Below, one piece after another: positions 8,731 to 17,632 of a DNA stretch of 64,000 bases. This stretch comes from Psychrobacter glaciei. GTDB taxonomy: Bacteria; Pseudomonadota; Gammaproteobacteria; Pseudomonadales; Moraxellaceae. Position numbers and translations under genes: made by a program. The stretch is from contig NZ_BMZR01000004.1 in NCBI RefSeq assembly GCF_014652895.1, forward strand, positions 40,645 through 104,644. The letters are read 5' to 3'. Numbering within the stretch: the stretch's first letter is position 1; each line of letters begins with the position of its first letter. The notes below the pieces were generated by a model. It worked only from the letters and a program-made list of their open reading frames with translations, did not search any database and was not told where the DNA came from.

Positions 8731-10617
8731 ATGTTCGCTGCCGCCGCCGGCTCACCAAATTTAATGTTACAAGCTACAATTTTCTTGGGAGCCGCGCTGC
8801 TCTTTGTACCCCTTGGCAAACGCTTTGGTATTGCGACCGTCCTTGGTTATTTGATCACCGGACTGATATTAGGGCCTAGTGCGCTAGATGTAGCGGGCGA
8901 TGCTGAGAGCTTATTACATTTTTCTGAATTTGGCGTGGTGATGCTGCTCTTCATCATTGGTCTTGAGCTCCAGCCTTCACGGCTTTGGGCGCTGCGCCGC
9001 TCAATATTCGTCCTTGGTGGCTTGCAAGTCGGTCTTTCCGGCACCTTATTGATGGGTATCCTATATCAATTTTTCTCCTTACAACTCGATACTGCTTTTA
9101 TCGTCGGTTTCGGCTTGGCGCTCTCTTCTACCGCTTTTGTGCTACAAATACTGACTGAAAAACAGCAGCTGTCTAGTACCCATGGGCGTGAAGCGTTTAC
9201 CATCTTGTTATTCCAAGATATTGCCGTGATTCCTTTATTAGCGGTCATTCCGTTTTTGTCAGGGGTGCGCGAGCAGAGCTACGACTTAATCTATTTTGGC
9301 AAGGTTTTCGCCGTTTTCGCTGGACTGATTTTTGCCAGCCGCTATGTGGTTCGACCTTTCTTTAAATTTGTCGCCTCTAGTGGTGCGACAGAATTACTGA
9401 CTGCGGTCGCACTATTTATCGTCATGGGTGTCTCTATCTTGATGGGTCAAATTGGTCTATCGATGGCGCTTGGCGCATTTTTGACTGGCGTATTGCTGGC
9501 AGATTCGGAGTACCGTCACGAGTTAGAAGCCAGTATCGAACCCTTTAAAGGATTGCTATTGGGGCTATTCTTTATGTCAGTCGGTATGTTGACTGATGTC
9601 AAACTCATTTTGGCCAAGCCCATCTTTATTATCGGCTGTGCGATGGCATTGATGTTTATCAAATTCGGTGTGGTCACCGCTATCGCAAAAATATCTGGCA
9701 ATCGATGGCCAACCAGTATCAGATTGGGGGTGACTCTCGCTCAAGGGGGTGAATTTGCGTTTGTCTTGTTCAGTGTGGCCACCGCCCAAAACGTTCTGCG
9801 ACCTGAGCTAGCAAACACCCTAAATCTCATTGTGACCATCTCTATGGCGCTGACGCCATTGGCATTCTTACTATTAGAAAAAATAGGAGAGCCATTATTT
9901 GCCAAAAGCAAACCCAGCCGTGAGTACGACACCATTCCCGATCATGAGCATCAGGTCATTATCGCGGGCTTTGGCCGTGTCGGTCAGATTATCGGTCGTG
10001 TATTACGCATGCATAATATCGAATTCACGGCCATCGAACGCTCTGCCAATCGGGTGGATTTTGTCCGTCGCTTTGGTAACCAAGTTTATTATGGTGATCC
10101 AAAAAACCCTGAAATATTACGTGCCGCTGGTATCAAAAAAGCACGTGTGTTTATTCTTGCCATTGACGACTTAGAGCGCTCTATTACCACCGCTCAATAC
10201 TTACGTAAGAACTACCCTGATTTAATCGTCTTGGCACGAGCGCGTGATCGTCAGCATTATTATCGCCTCCGTGAAGTTGGGGTGCGTCATATTTGGCGTG
10301 AGACTTATTTATCGTCGTTAGATATGTCGCGTGAGTCCTTGCAGCTGCTCGGCATCTCTCCAGAAAAAGCACGCGAAACTGTACAGACTTTCCGTGATTA
10401 TGATGACGACTTGATTGAACGTCAGCAAGCCATCTATGATGATGAAGCTAGCCTGATTGAATCAGTACAATCATCAATGGCAGAGCTTGAAAGCTTGTTT
10501 GATGAGGATATTGGCAAGGCGCGTAAGATGGATTTGAGTGAGTTTTCTGACGCTTTAAAAAACCAAGCGACGCCCGTTGATGAAAAAGACGATATCGTTC
10601 CTGATCCCAAAGCCTAA
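8731..10617 (+). CDS. CPA2-family K+/H+ antiporter (KefB/KefC/YbaL type)
   Basis: A 628-residue monovalent cation:proton antiporter. The first 390 residues form about 12 membrane segments of the Na+/H+ exchanger fold, including the family segment FGIATVLGYLITGLILGP and GLALSSTAFVLQIL. A RCK/TrkA-N Rossmann domain follows at about 405-520, with the nucleotide-binding loop IIAGFGRVGQIIG and an acidic residue after the second strand. The C-terminal 100 residues are charged and helical. Such proteins release K+ or exchange it for H+ under cytosolic nucleotide or glutathione-adduct control. The gene has a good ribosome site (GAGGA). It converges on the next gene with only nine bases between stops and no clear terminator. 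Confidence 0.9.
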   Translation: MFAAAAGSPNLMLQATIFLGAALLFVPLGKRFGIATVLGYLITGLILGPSALDVAGDAESLLHFSEFGVVMLLFIIGLELQPSRLWALRRSIFVLGGLQVGLSGTLLMGILYQFFSLQLDTAFIVGFGLALSSTAFVLQILTEKQQLSSTHGREAFTILLFQDIAVIPLLAVIPFLSGVREQSYDLIYFGKVFAVFAGLIFASRYVVRPFFKFVASSGATELLTAVALFIVMGVSILMGQIGLSMALGAFLTGVLLADSEYRHELEASIEPFKGLLLGLFFMSVGMLTDVKLILAKPIFIIGCAMALMFIKFGVVTAIAKISGNRWPTSIRLGVTLAQGGEFAFVLFSVATAQNVLRPELANTLNLIVTISMALTPLAFLLLEKIGEPLFAKSKPSREYDTIPDHEHQVIIAGFGRVGQIIGRVLRMHNIEFTAIERSANRVDFVRRFGNQVYYGDPKNPEILRAAGIKKARVFILAIDDLERSITTAQYLRKNYPDLIVLARARDRQHYYRLREVGVRHIWRETYLSSLDMSRESLQLLGISPEKARETVQTFRDYDDDLIERQQAIYDDEASLIESVQSSMAELESLFDEDIGKARKMDLSEFSDALKNQATPVDEKDDIVPDPKA

Positions 10618-10626
10618 CTACCTTTT

Positions 10627-11556
10627 TTAATCCGTTGAGCAGTTTGGCGGCGCCAGTTTTTCGTTTAGCGAGCTGGTGCATTGCCAACTATCGCCATCTT
10701 CCACATGATAGAAAGCCACTGTTTGCTCATTGAGATAACGCAGTGGGAATTTAACATCATGAATCGTTCCTATGACAGCACAATCTGTTTTAGGAACGCC
10801 CGGCACTTGAGTGTCAATACGCACCAGCACTTGCGGGTCGTCTATGTTAAATGGCAAATCAATGGGACACTGCCCAGTCTGTTGGTAAATGACAGCCACA
10901 CGATTCTGCGTCGTTTTGGTGAGGTCATAAGCATTGAATAATATTTCATTGGCTTTTGGCTTCGCGATAATAGGTAAAAACTGTACCTTAATCACCAGTA
11001 AGGCGAAAGCAAAAAGCCCAAAACCCAATCCCAAACCAAATAAGCTCACCCCACCCTCTCGGCGCAGATGTGCCTGCTGCGCGTTGTCATCTCGTGGATG
11101 GTCATCAACGGCGTCAGCGATTTCGCGCCGTGCCATACGGTAGTAATAAGCGTCTGTCCAACGTGCCACCATAGATGCCCAAAATAGCCAAATCATCGCT
11201 GCAATACCGAGCCGCGTTGCCATTTGATAGGCATCAGGAATATAAGACATCGCCACAAATTCAAAAATAACCAACACAATCGCAATATTAAGCTGAATAA
11301 AAGACCAACCTGCCACGCTATAGACGATCGCATCCATATAGCGCTTGCGATATAGCAGCCAAGGAAAAGTAATAAAAAACGCGGCCCAGTGCCATTTTGG
11401 CGACAAATAGCCTTGCTTATCAAACTGTGCAAAGCGCTTGAGATAATAGCGTTGGGTACGATGACCGATAAACCATTTATCCAACTGCTCACGCTTGGCA
11501 GCAGTCAGCTGTTCTTGGTAAAAAGGTGGCGGTGAATCCGTCTCGATAAATAACAT
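10627..11556 (-). CDS. DUF2628-like multi-pass membrane protein
   Basis: A 309-residue protein. The segment SPKWHWAAFFITFPWLLYRKRY (about 51-72) resembles the DUF2628 signature of a W-A-x-F-F--P-W-L-L-Y-R-K pattern leading into the membrane. Three or four hydrophobic segments lie between about 55 and 205. The C-terminal 100 residues are probably outside the membrane and contain paired cysteines (GQCPID, KTDCAVIG, WQCTSS, PPNCS) suited to disulfides in the periplasm. The role is unknown. It is transcribed towards the antiporter gene and ends nine bases from it. Confidence 0.75.
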   Translation of the reverse strand: MLFIETDSPPPFYQEQLTAAKREQLDKWFIGHRTQRYYLKRFAQFDKQGYLSPKWHWAAFFITFPWLLYRKRYMDAIVYSVAGWSFIQLNIAIVLVIFEFVAMSYIPDAYQMATRLGIAAMIWLFWASMVARWTDAYYYRMARREIADAVDDHPRDDNAQQAHLRREGGVSLFGLGLGFGLFAFALLVIKVQFLPIIAKPKANEILFNAYDLTKTTQNRVAVIYQQTGQCPIDLPFNIDDPQVLVRIDTQVPGVPKTDCAVIGTIHDVKFPLRYLNEQTVAFYHVEDGDSWQCTSSLNEKLAPPNCSTD

Positions 11557-11750
11557 AGCAGTAGGCTCTCGATAAAAAGCGTATCAATAATCACTGTAAG
11601 ACACTTTTTTCAGCGAATAATTAGATTAAATACACTCTTTATATTCTTCATTAATATTTCATATTTTTAGAATATCTTTAGTATAAACTGATGCAAAAGC
11701 CAATCATAGAGCGACTAAGCTCTTGTCCTTATTTGATTCGTGAGCATCTC

Positions 11751-12185
11751 ATGTCTACACTCAAGCGCAATATAATCATAACCATTATGATTATTACCGT
11801 TCTAATCGCTACTGCTATAACCCTTATCATCGTTAACGTCAGTGCCATATCTGACCCTTATAAAAATGAGCTAGGTTTTGATCAAAGCACCTTTGTAGGT
11901 CAATGGCCATTTACTGCCGAGAGTATGGTAATAAGATGCGATGAAATTAATGACAAATCAATTGTTTCTATAATAACCCTCAGTGGAGAGCGTTATATTC
12001 TCAATGCTGATTCAAATACAGACATCGATAAGCCGCCAATGAAAACACTCAGTGCAAAAGATACAATCTGGCGCGATACTGAGACAGATACTGAAACAGA
12101 TAAAAACTATTTATCACCTGCTGACGCCAAAGTTTCTAAGGACGATATCATCGATGCCGGTTTAAAATTATGTACGAAAGCTTAG
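11751..12185 (+). CDS. DUF2511-like (YebY-type) membrane-anchored protein
   Basis: About 144 residues. One N-terminal hydrophobic segment (roughly residues 10-30) acts as a signal anchor. It is followed by FDQSTFVGQWPFTAESMVIRC and a C-terminal DIIDAGLKLC. The F-x-x-x-WPFT-x-x-x-x-x-x-C start and the GLKLC end fit my memory of the DUF2511/YebY family of small periplasmic proteins. An Asp/Thr-rich stretch (TDTETDTETD) is unusual. The ATG at 11751 is preferred over one at 11691 because the hydrophobic anchor then lies near the N-terminus and GTGAGC precedes it. No function is established. Confidence 0.65.
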   Translation: MSTLKRNIIITIMIITVLIATAITLIIVNVSAISDPYKNELGFDQSTFVGQWPFTAESMVIRCDEINDKSIVSIITLSGERYILNADSNTDIDKPPMKTLSAKDTIWRDTETDTETDKNYLSPADAKVSKDDIIDAGLKLCTKA

Positions 12186-12247
12186 AAAATGTTTGAAAGG
12201 AGAGTGAAAGCGGTTTACGCCATCAGCAACTGCCTGATAATTGAACG

Positions 12248-12276
12248 TTCACACTTGCTCATATTTAACCTATAAT
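12248..12276 (+). promoter_or_regulatory. Sigma-70-type promoter for trmB
   Basis: TTCACA (12248-12253), a 17-base spacer and a perfect TATAAT (12271-12276) lie about 40 bases before the trmB start. Confidence 0.6.
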
Positions 12277-12315
12277 ACGCTCATATTCGCAACTTTATAA
12301 AGTCTTAGTAACCCT

Positions 12316-13113
12316 ATGAACCAATCCTCTAATCCCGATAACTCAAATGATATAAATCAAGTGGCTGAGCCTAATACTGCCATTGAGACCGTTTCGCAAA
12401 ATGATAAACATATTCGTATTGTGAATACTTTTATGAAACGGCGCACGCACATGAATAAGAACGCTGAGCTGGCTCTCACTGATCCAGAGTTTGCTGACTA
12501 CTTGGTTAATAACAGCTTCGGTGATGGCAATCTTGATGGTATCGATGACTTGCGCGTACTATTCGCCGATACGCCCAACGGTATTGATGCGCCGCTTACT
12601 GTAGAGATTGGTTTTGGACTGGGTGACTCATTCATTGAGATGGCAGCTGCCGAGCCTACCCGTAACTTTGTGGGTGTTGAAGTACACGAGCCAGGTATCG
12701 GTAAATGTGCTTATATGGCAGGTACGCAAGGTTTAAGCAACGTCAAAATCATTAACGGTGATGCCATTCAATTGCTCAAGCAGATTCCAGAAAATCATAT
12801 CGACCGTATTCAGCTCTACTTCCCTGATCCATGGCAAAAAAAGCGCCATTATAAGCGTCGTTTTGTCAGCCCTGAGCGTATGGCGATTGTCACGCGCAGT
12901 TTAAAACAAGGTGGCTGGTTTCATACAGCAACCGACTGGGAGCATTATGCCTTTTGGATGGTTGAGGTTTTAGACGGTTTTTCAGGACTCACCAATCAAG
13001 CGGGTGCAGGCAACTTTACTGACCGCCCTGACTTTCGTCCAATGACCAAGTTTGAGCGCCGCGGTTTAGAGCGCGGGCATGGTGTCTGGGATTTAATCTA
13101 TATTAAAGAGTAA
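12316..13113 (+). CDS. trmB: tRNA (guanine-46-N7)-methyltransferase
   Basis: A 265-residue SAM-dependent methyltransferase that makes m7G46 in the tRNA variable loop. The SAM-binding motif [15 protein letters not shown] (about residue 95) is followed by [13 protein letters not shown]. The family-specific [18 protein letters not shown] segment, with the catalytic Asp, and the late [11 protein letters not shown] signature are all present. The first 40 residues are a low-complexity extension relative to shorter homologues. A later in-frame ATG is possible, but the promoter position allows the start given. It is followed by a strong terminator and a 1 kb gene-free stretch. Confidence 0.95.
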   Translation: MNQSSNPDNSNDINQVAEPNTAIETVSQNDKHIRIVNTFMKRRTHMNKNAELALTDPEFADYLVNNSFGDGNLDGIDDLRVLFADTPNGIDAPLTVEIGFGLGDSFIEMAAAEPTRNFVGVEVHEPGIGKCAYMAGTQGLSNVKIINGDAIQLLKQIPENHIDRIQLYFPDPWQKKRHYKRRFVSPERMAIVTRSLKQGGWFHTATDWEHYAFWMVEVLDGFSGLTNQAGAGNFTDRPDFRPMTKFERRGLERGHGVWDLIYIKE

Positions 13114-13146
13114 GCCTTATCACGTTACCCTTAATGATTTTTGACA

Positions 13147-13175
13147 AAGCGGCTAAGACATTTAGCCGCTTTTTT
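13147..13175 (+). terminator. Terminator after trmB
   Basis: A perfect 10-bp stem (AAGCGGCTAA / TTAGCCGCTT) with a five-base loop is followed by TTTT. Confidence 0.88.
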
Positions 13176-14143
13176 ATGCAGCTGGTATTACCCATCCTCA
13201 TTTTATCTAAATATATTCAGTATTTAATCAGCCAAACCCTCTGTTTGAGACGCTTTGAAGAATTTTATTTATTAAATTTACAGAGCAGCAATATGTGAAA
13301 CATAGCAATTTTGACGAAATTGCCAGATGAAAAAATAGTTGCATAATGGCACAAAACATATAATTGAATGATTCGCTGACACTATACATTCATGCAAACA
13401 TTGGCACTATAAGGGCTGCACGAGTTCTCCCCATAAGCTGTGGATAACCCTGTGTATAAGTCACTACTTGACAAGAATTTTCCTAGGTAGCTTAAAGGGT
13501 TAGGTAAAATCGTTCATTTTTTGTACAATTTAAAAACCTATATTATTCAATAACTTATATAGAAATTTAAATCATAATAAATTATTTTCAATATTTTAAA
13601 ATATTATTTTAATATTAGCGATGTTTCACATAAGGTAAATAAACGCTATTTATTTGTTGTGGACAACTTATAAATCTATTGACAAACTACCCCATTATCC
13701 CGTCTGAAATAATACATAAGTTCCAGCATAGTCTATATAAAATTTCAGTCGTTTATCATGCGACATATAGTGTCGTTTAACATCATCGAACCCGCTATAT
13801 GATCCGTGGTTTTTGTTATAATTGCCCTACCTAAGTAATAGTGGCACAAAGAAACGCTTCATAATTAACGAGCTTAATACAGCTTAGAAGTTATCCCTGT
13901 AGCCATTAATTACGGACTTAATTTTACTTTTATCATTATTTGATTTTACTGTATAGTAAGGTGATATATCCAATATTACTATCTATCTCATCGATATGAC
14001 AACCTATATAATCTAGCTGAACGCTGGTTACTATGTAGATAATTATCAGCACTATTGAGCCATTAACTGTCATGGTACGAATATTTTCTTTATAACACCA
14101 AATTTATAGTCTTACACCAATGATTGAAGATAAGGAATCCAGT
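13176..14143. other. AT-rich 1 kb non-coding stretch before recA, with DnaA boxes
   Basis: No credible gene is present. Two perfect DnaA-box sequences lie in tandem 12 bases apart (TGTGGATAA at 13439-13447 and TGTGTATAA at 13451-13459). A one-mismatch box (TGTGGACAA) is at 13658-13666. Between them runs an extremely AT-rich tract (about 13510-13615). An 11-bp inverted pair (ATGTGAAACAT at 13293-13303 and ATGTTTCACAT at 13621-13631) brackets this region. The arrangement recalls a replication origin or a DnaA-titration site, but dnaA, gyrB or parB are not nearby. The recA promoter must lie in the last few hundred bases; I could not choose one confidently. Confidence 0.55.
13439..13459 (-). promoter_or_regulatory. 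Tandem DnaA boxes
   Basis: Two 9-mers fitting the TTATNCACA consensus on the minus strand, with starts exactly 12 bases apart. One such box per 30 kb or so is expected by chance in DNA of this kind, but two this close is less likely to be accidental. Binding is unproven. Confidence 0.5.
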
Positions 14144-15220
14144 ATGGACGACAATAAAGCCAAAGCACTCAAAGCGGCACTAGGTCAAATTGAAAAGCAA
14201 TTTGGTAAAAATACCATTATGCATTTAGGCGATAACTCTGCTGCGCTTGATGTCGACGTAGTATCCACAGGCTCGCTTGGTCTAGATATTGCCCTTGGTA
14301 TCGGTGGCTTACCAAAAGGGCGTATCGTTGAGATCTACGGCCCAGAAAGCTCAGGTAAAACCACCATGACTTTGCAGGCGATTGCAGAATGCCAAAAGCA
14401 AGGTGGCGTATGTGCCTTTATCGATGCAGAGCATGCTCTAGATCCTGTCTATGCGCGTAAACTTGGGGTACAGACCGATGACTTGCTAGTCTCGCAGCCT
14501 GATAATGGCGAGCAAGCGCTTGAGATTACCGACATGTTGGTACGTTCGGGTGCTGTCGACATGATCGTCATTGACTCAGTCGCAGCCTTGACACCACGTG
14601 CAGAAATTGAAGGCGAAATGGGTGACTCACACATGGGTCTGCAAGCACGGCTAATGAGCCAAGCGCTACGTAAAATCACTGGTAATGCCAAACGCTCCAA
14701 CTGTATGGTCGTGTTTATTAACCAGATTCGTATGAAAATTGGTGTGATGTTTGGTAGCCCTGAAACCACGACCGGTGGTAATGCGCTGAAATTCTACGCC
14801 TCAGTCCGTATGGATATTCGTCGTATCGGTGCGGTCAAAAATGGTGATGAAATCATCGGGAACCAAACCCGTGTGAAAGTCATTAAAAATAAAATGGCAC
14901 CGCCATTCCGTCAAGCCGAGTTTGAAATCACTTATGGTGAAGGTACCAACCACTTAGCCGAAGTGATTGATTTGGGTGTCGAAATTGGCGCAGTCGGTAA
15001 AGCAGGCTCTTGGTATAGCTATGGCGATGAAAAAATCGGTCAAGGTAAAGCAAACTCAGTGTTATTCCTCAAAGAAAACCCTGTCATTGCTGAAGAAATT
15101 GAAGCCAAAATCCGTGCTGAAAAGCTAGGTGTTACCGATGATGGTAGTGTTGCCGACGATAGTAAAGCACCAGAGGTAGCCAAAGCTAATAAAGAAACAG
15201 TGGCAAGTCCAGTACAGTAA
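14144..15220 (+). CDS. recA: Recombinase RecA
   Basis: A 358-residue RecA that forms ATP-dependent filaments on single-stranded DNA for homologous recombination and DNA-damage responses. Walker [10 protein letters not shown] (about residues 66-74), the Walker B strand ending in [10 protein letters not shown], and the DNA-binding loops ([21 protein letters not shown] and the [16 protein letters not shown] region) are all canonical. The start at 14144 is chosen because AAGGA lies about eight bases upstream and MDDNKAKAL matches family N-termini; an upstream in-frame ATG at 14120 has no ribosome site. I saw no LexA-type operator upstream, in keeping with the absence of classical LexA reported in Moraxellaceae. 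A family A element separates recA from recX. Confidence 0.98.
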   Translation: MDDNKAKALKAALGQIEKQFGKNTIMHLGDNSAALDVDVVSTGSLGLDIALGIGGLPKGRIVEIYGPESSGKTTMTLQAIAECQKQGGVCAFIDAEHALDPVYARKLGVQTDDLLVSQPDNGEQALEITDMLVRSGAVDMIVIDSVAALTPRAEIEGEMGDSHMGLQARLMSQALRKITGNAKRSNCMVVFINQIRMKIGVMFGSPETTTGGNALKFYASVRMDIRRIGAVKNGDEIIGNQTRVKVIKNKMAPPFRQAEFEITYGEGTNHLAEVIDLGVEIGAVGKAGSWYSYGDEKIGQGKANSVLFLKENPVIAEEIEAKIRAEKLGVTDDGSVADDSKAPEVAKANKETVASPVQ

Positions 15221-15255
15221 TCGTTACCTGACTATTTTTACTGATTAGCTAACTA

Positions 15256-15425
15256 GGGCCTGTCCTCATTTTAAAAGTGGCAATAAAAATGAGATAAGTT
15301 GCAGTCAAAAGAGAGAAATAGCGCAGATAATATCGAGATATTAGTCAGCTATTTGATGCTGTTTGGCAGGATTTAACCATTTTTGACCCATTCAGATGAC
15401 CATCGATTGAATTGAGGACACGCCC
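15256..15425. mobile_element. 170-bp inverted-repeat element (MITE-like, family A) between recA and recX
   Basis: This is the second family A copy, exactly as long as the one at 5940. Its ends are GGGCCTGTCCTCA on the left and the complement of GGGCGTGTCCTCAATT on the right, flanked by TA. The interior shares ordered blocks with the first copy (TTGCAG, AGAAATAG, GATGNTGTTT, TTTANCCATTTT). It ends eight bases before the recX ATG, so the recX ribosome site must be inside the element or in those eight bases; GAGGA at 15414-15418 is the only candidate, at a long 15-base spacing. No recA terminator is visible before it. Confidence 0.85.
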
Positions 15426-15433
15426 TAATAGTT

Positions 15434-16573
15434 ATGAAGATTAAAACATTAGCCGAAATTCTAGCTGAGTCGGAAGCCGATTCAGCTAGTACTCCTGTCT
15501 CTAAACAAAAAACAGCCACTCAAAAGTATCTCTCTAAAAAATCTGCTAAGCGACAACAGCCTGTAGTTAAATCAAAACATCCAAAGTCTAGTCCCGCGCG
15601 CTCAACTTCTGAGGACGATGAAACGTCCCAAACCGTTGATCACTTCGACAACGACACTAGCTCATTTTTTACTCCTGAACCTTCATCCAAATCCTCTAAA
15701 ACCAAGTCTAAAAAGCGTAAGAAACGCTTCCATCCGGCTGCTAACTTCGAGCCAGAGCCTAATAACGTACCTACTTATCAATCACCTGAACCGCAAAGTA
15801 TTAAAGAGATGCTAGCGGAAGTCAAACGTGACATTCATGATAACTCGCTAGATGGCAAGTCCAATATAAAGGAAAACTCAGATACAGATAACGTCATCGA
15901 CGACACCACATTTGGTTCCACCGATGAGCATTTATCAGAGCCAGAGGAAGACACTGCTGCAGTTAATCAAATGGACAATTTGCCATCCGCATTAAAAGCC
16001 TATCTACGTACCCCTGAACAACGACAGGCCGATGTTGATGCCATTAAAGCGGAAAGCCGCTTACGTTGGTTAGCATTTTACTATTTATCACGCCGTGAAC
16101 ATGGCAAGGCTGAATTAAAACAAAAGCTGATCGATAAAGAGCAGAATCCTGCCAAAATCGATGAACTACTCGAAGAGTTTGAGCAGAAAGGCTATCAAAG
16201 TGACTATCGCACTACCCTCATGCTTATTCGTGAAAATATTCGTAAAGGTCGGGGACGTGGACGTATCAAGCAGGAGTTTTATCGTAAAAAGATGGCCATG
16301 CCTGGTAATATCGACGAGCTAATCGATATGGCGAATGCAGAGTCAGATGAGTTTAGTGAATTTGTAGATGACAGCGCCGACAACCTCGTCGAAGGGATTG
16401 ATTGGCTGAAATTAGCGGTTGCCGCCCGCACCAAAAAATATGGTGACGACATCCCCACTGAGCAAAAAGACAAAGCTCGCCAACTACGATTTTTACAATA
16501 TAGAGGTTTCAAGAGTGATATTTGCTTTGCTGCGCTCAACTATACGCTAGACACATTAGATGAGCGCTTTTAG
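15434..16573 (+). CDS. recX: RecX regulatory protein with a long N-terminal extension
   Basis: RecX caps or destabilises RecA filaments. The RecX domain occupies about residues 205-379: RLRWLAFYYLSRREHGKAEL is the classical first three-helix repeat, followed by LIRENIRKGRGRGRIKQEF and the final FLQYRGFKSDICFAAL repeat. Normal RecX proteins are about 150-170 residues, so roughly 200 residues here are extra. That extension is Ser/Lys/Asp/Glu-rich, low in hydrophobic residues and probably disordered, with a basic patch (SKTKSKKRKKRFHP) that may touch DNA. It lies directly downstream of recA, separated by an inverted-repeat element. Confidence 0.9.
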   Translation: MKIKTLAEILAESEADSASTPVSKQKTATQKYLSKKSAKRQQPVVKSKHPKSSPARSTSEDDETSQTVDHFDNDTSSFFTPEPSSKSSKTKSKKRKKRFHPAANFEPEPNNVPTYQSPEPQSIKEMLAEVKRDIHDNSLDGKSNIKENSDTDNVIDDTTFGSTDEHLSEPEEDTAAVNQMDNLPSALKAYLRTPEQRQADVDAIKAESRLRWLAFYYLSRREHGKAELKQKLIDKEQNPAKIDELLEEFEQKGYQSDYRTTLMLIRENIRKGRGRGRIKQEFYRKKMAMPGNIDELIDMANAESDEFSEFVDDSADNLVEGIDWLKLAVAARTKKYGDDIPTEQKDKARQLRFLQYRGFKSDICFAALNYTLDTLDERF

Positions 16574-16603
16574 ACTAATGACTCATAACGATTGATTAGT
16601 CGT

Positions 16604-16639
16604 AAAAAAAGAGTACGTCATTAGACATACTCTTTTTTT
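16604..16639. terminator. Bidirectional terminator after recX
   Basis: The A-run plus stem AAAGAGTA / TACTCTTT plus T-run can serve both recX and the converging gene at 16691. Confidence 0.8.
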
Positions 16640-16690
16640 ATTACATTTTTATTAATACTGGTTTGTTAAAAAGCAGCTATTTTAGCGTGG

Positions 16691-17401
16691 TTATTTTAAC
16701 GTCCCCAATCGACTAGATAATTGGCCAATGATCTGATCGATCTCTTGATTGGCCTCAGATTCATTGTCTAGGTTGCCGTTTGGCGTCAATTGGTTCATCA
16801 CTTCTGGCAGCAACTCCGCTAAACCTTGACGCACTTCAGTCTCATTGGCACCAGTCTGTGCGGCTACTTGCTGAATCTCGTTTTCGTCAAATAATTGGTT
16901 AATCTCATTGGGGTCCAAATTATCATTGACCTCATTGCTACTCATCCAAGAACGTACTTGATTGTCGTGACCCATACCTGTAATTTTTGAGAGAGCAGCG
17001 CCTAAGCCGCCATTACGCTGAATCCAGCTCAACACCATGGGCATGAGAGCGGCAACCAGCATGCCTTTACCACCGCTACCACTTCTACTACTTTGACCAC
17101 CCAGTACGCTACCTAGGATGTCGCCCAAGCCACCCGCACCAGTGCTCATACCACCGCGTTGACTGCTGCCAGTGAGACTACCTATAATGTCGTCCAGACC
17201 AAATCCATTATCCGTCTGACGATCATACTGCTGTGGGTTATAACCACCGGTTTGGCCACCGCCCAATACCCCACCTAAAATATCACCCAGCCCGCCAGTG
17301 CGGCGTGATGTCGTGCGCTGACTGACAGGATTGCGCTGTGCATCATCTGGAGCCATCGCACTACGTGCTACCTGACTGACTAAATTCCCTAATAAGCTCA
17401 T
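16691..17401 (-). CDS. YidB-like (DUF937) protein
   Basis: A protein of about 236 residues. Three glycine-rich modules of the form GLGDILG-VLGG or GLDDIIGSLTG alternate with disordered, Gln/Arg/Gly-rich linkers. A hydrophobic helix (KGMLVAALMPMVLSWIQRNGGLG) then leads into a helical C-terminal part of NEIQQVAAQTGANETEVRQGLAELLPEV type. This last part is the hallmark of the YidB/DUF937 family, whose role is unknown. The ATG at 17401 is chosen because AAGGAAG lies directly before it and MSLLGNL matches homologous N-termini; an in-frame ATG 21 bases upstream has no ribosome site. Confidence 0.85.
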   Translation of the reverse strand: MSLLGNLVSQVARSAMAPDDAQRNPVSQRTTSRRTGGLGDILGGVLGGGQTGGYNPQQYDRQTDNGFGLDDIIGSLTGSSQRGGMSTGAGGLGDILGSVLGGQSSRSGSGGKGMLVAALMPMVLSWIQRNGGLGAALSKITGMGHDNQVRSWMSSNEVNDNLDPNEINQLFDENEIQQVAAQTGANETEVRQGLAELLPEVMNQLTPNGNLDNESEANQEIDQIIGQLSSRLGTLK

Positions 17402-17593
17402 AATTTCTTCCTTTTTGTTCATTTTATTTGTTGTTCATAAGCCGCTATGTCATCTGACCAGACTGTTATAAAATCAATAGATGGCATAAAAGCTGAATAT
17501 GCTTTTGTATTTCAATATAACAAATCTATCTTACTATCGAGATAGGTGTTTTGTTATTCACCATATTGGCCTATTAAAATCATTACAAACCTA

Positions 17594-17611
17594 GGGTCTG
17601 TTGAACATTCA
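17594..17611 (+). repeat. Solo end of a family B element
   Basis: Eighteen bases, GGGTCTGTTGAACATTCA, are identical to the outer end of the 265-bp element, and TA precedes them. No matching opposite end is found nearby, so this is a remnant or a product of recombination. Confidence 0.7.
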
Positions 17612-17632
17612 GGAGAAACCTCGTATGCCCAA

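Noticed and set aside
13293..13631. parS site for ParB
   Set aside because: Only half-sites (TGTTTCAC) occur, 320 bases apart; the full 16-bp palindrome is absent.
13940..14119. LexA-type SOS operator upstream of recA
   Set aside because: ACTGTATAGTAAGGT at about 13948 is only loosely similar to CTGT-N8-ACAG and lacks the second half; Moraxellaceae are reported to lack classical LexA.
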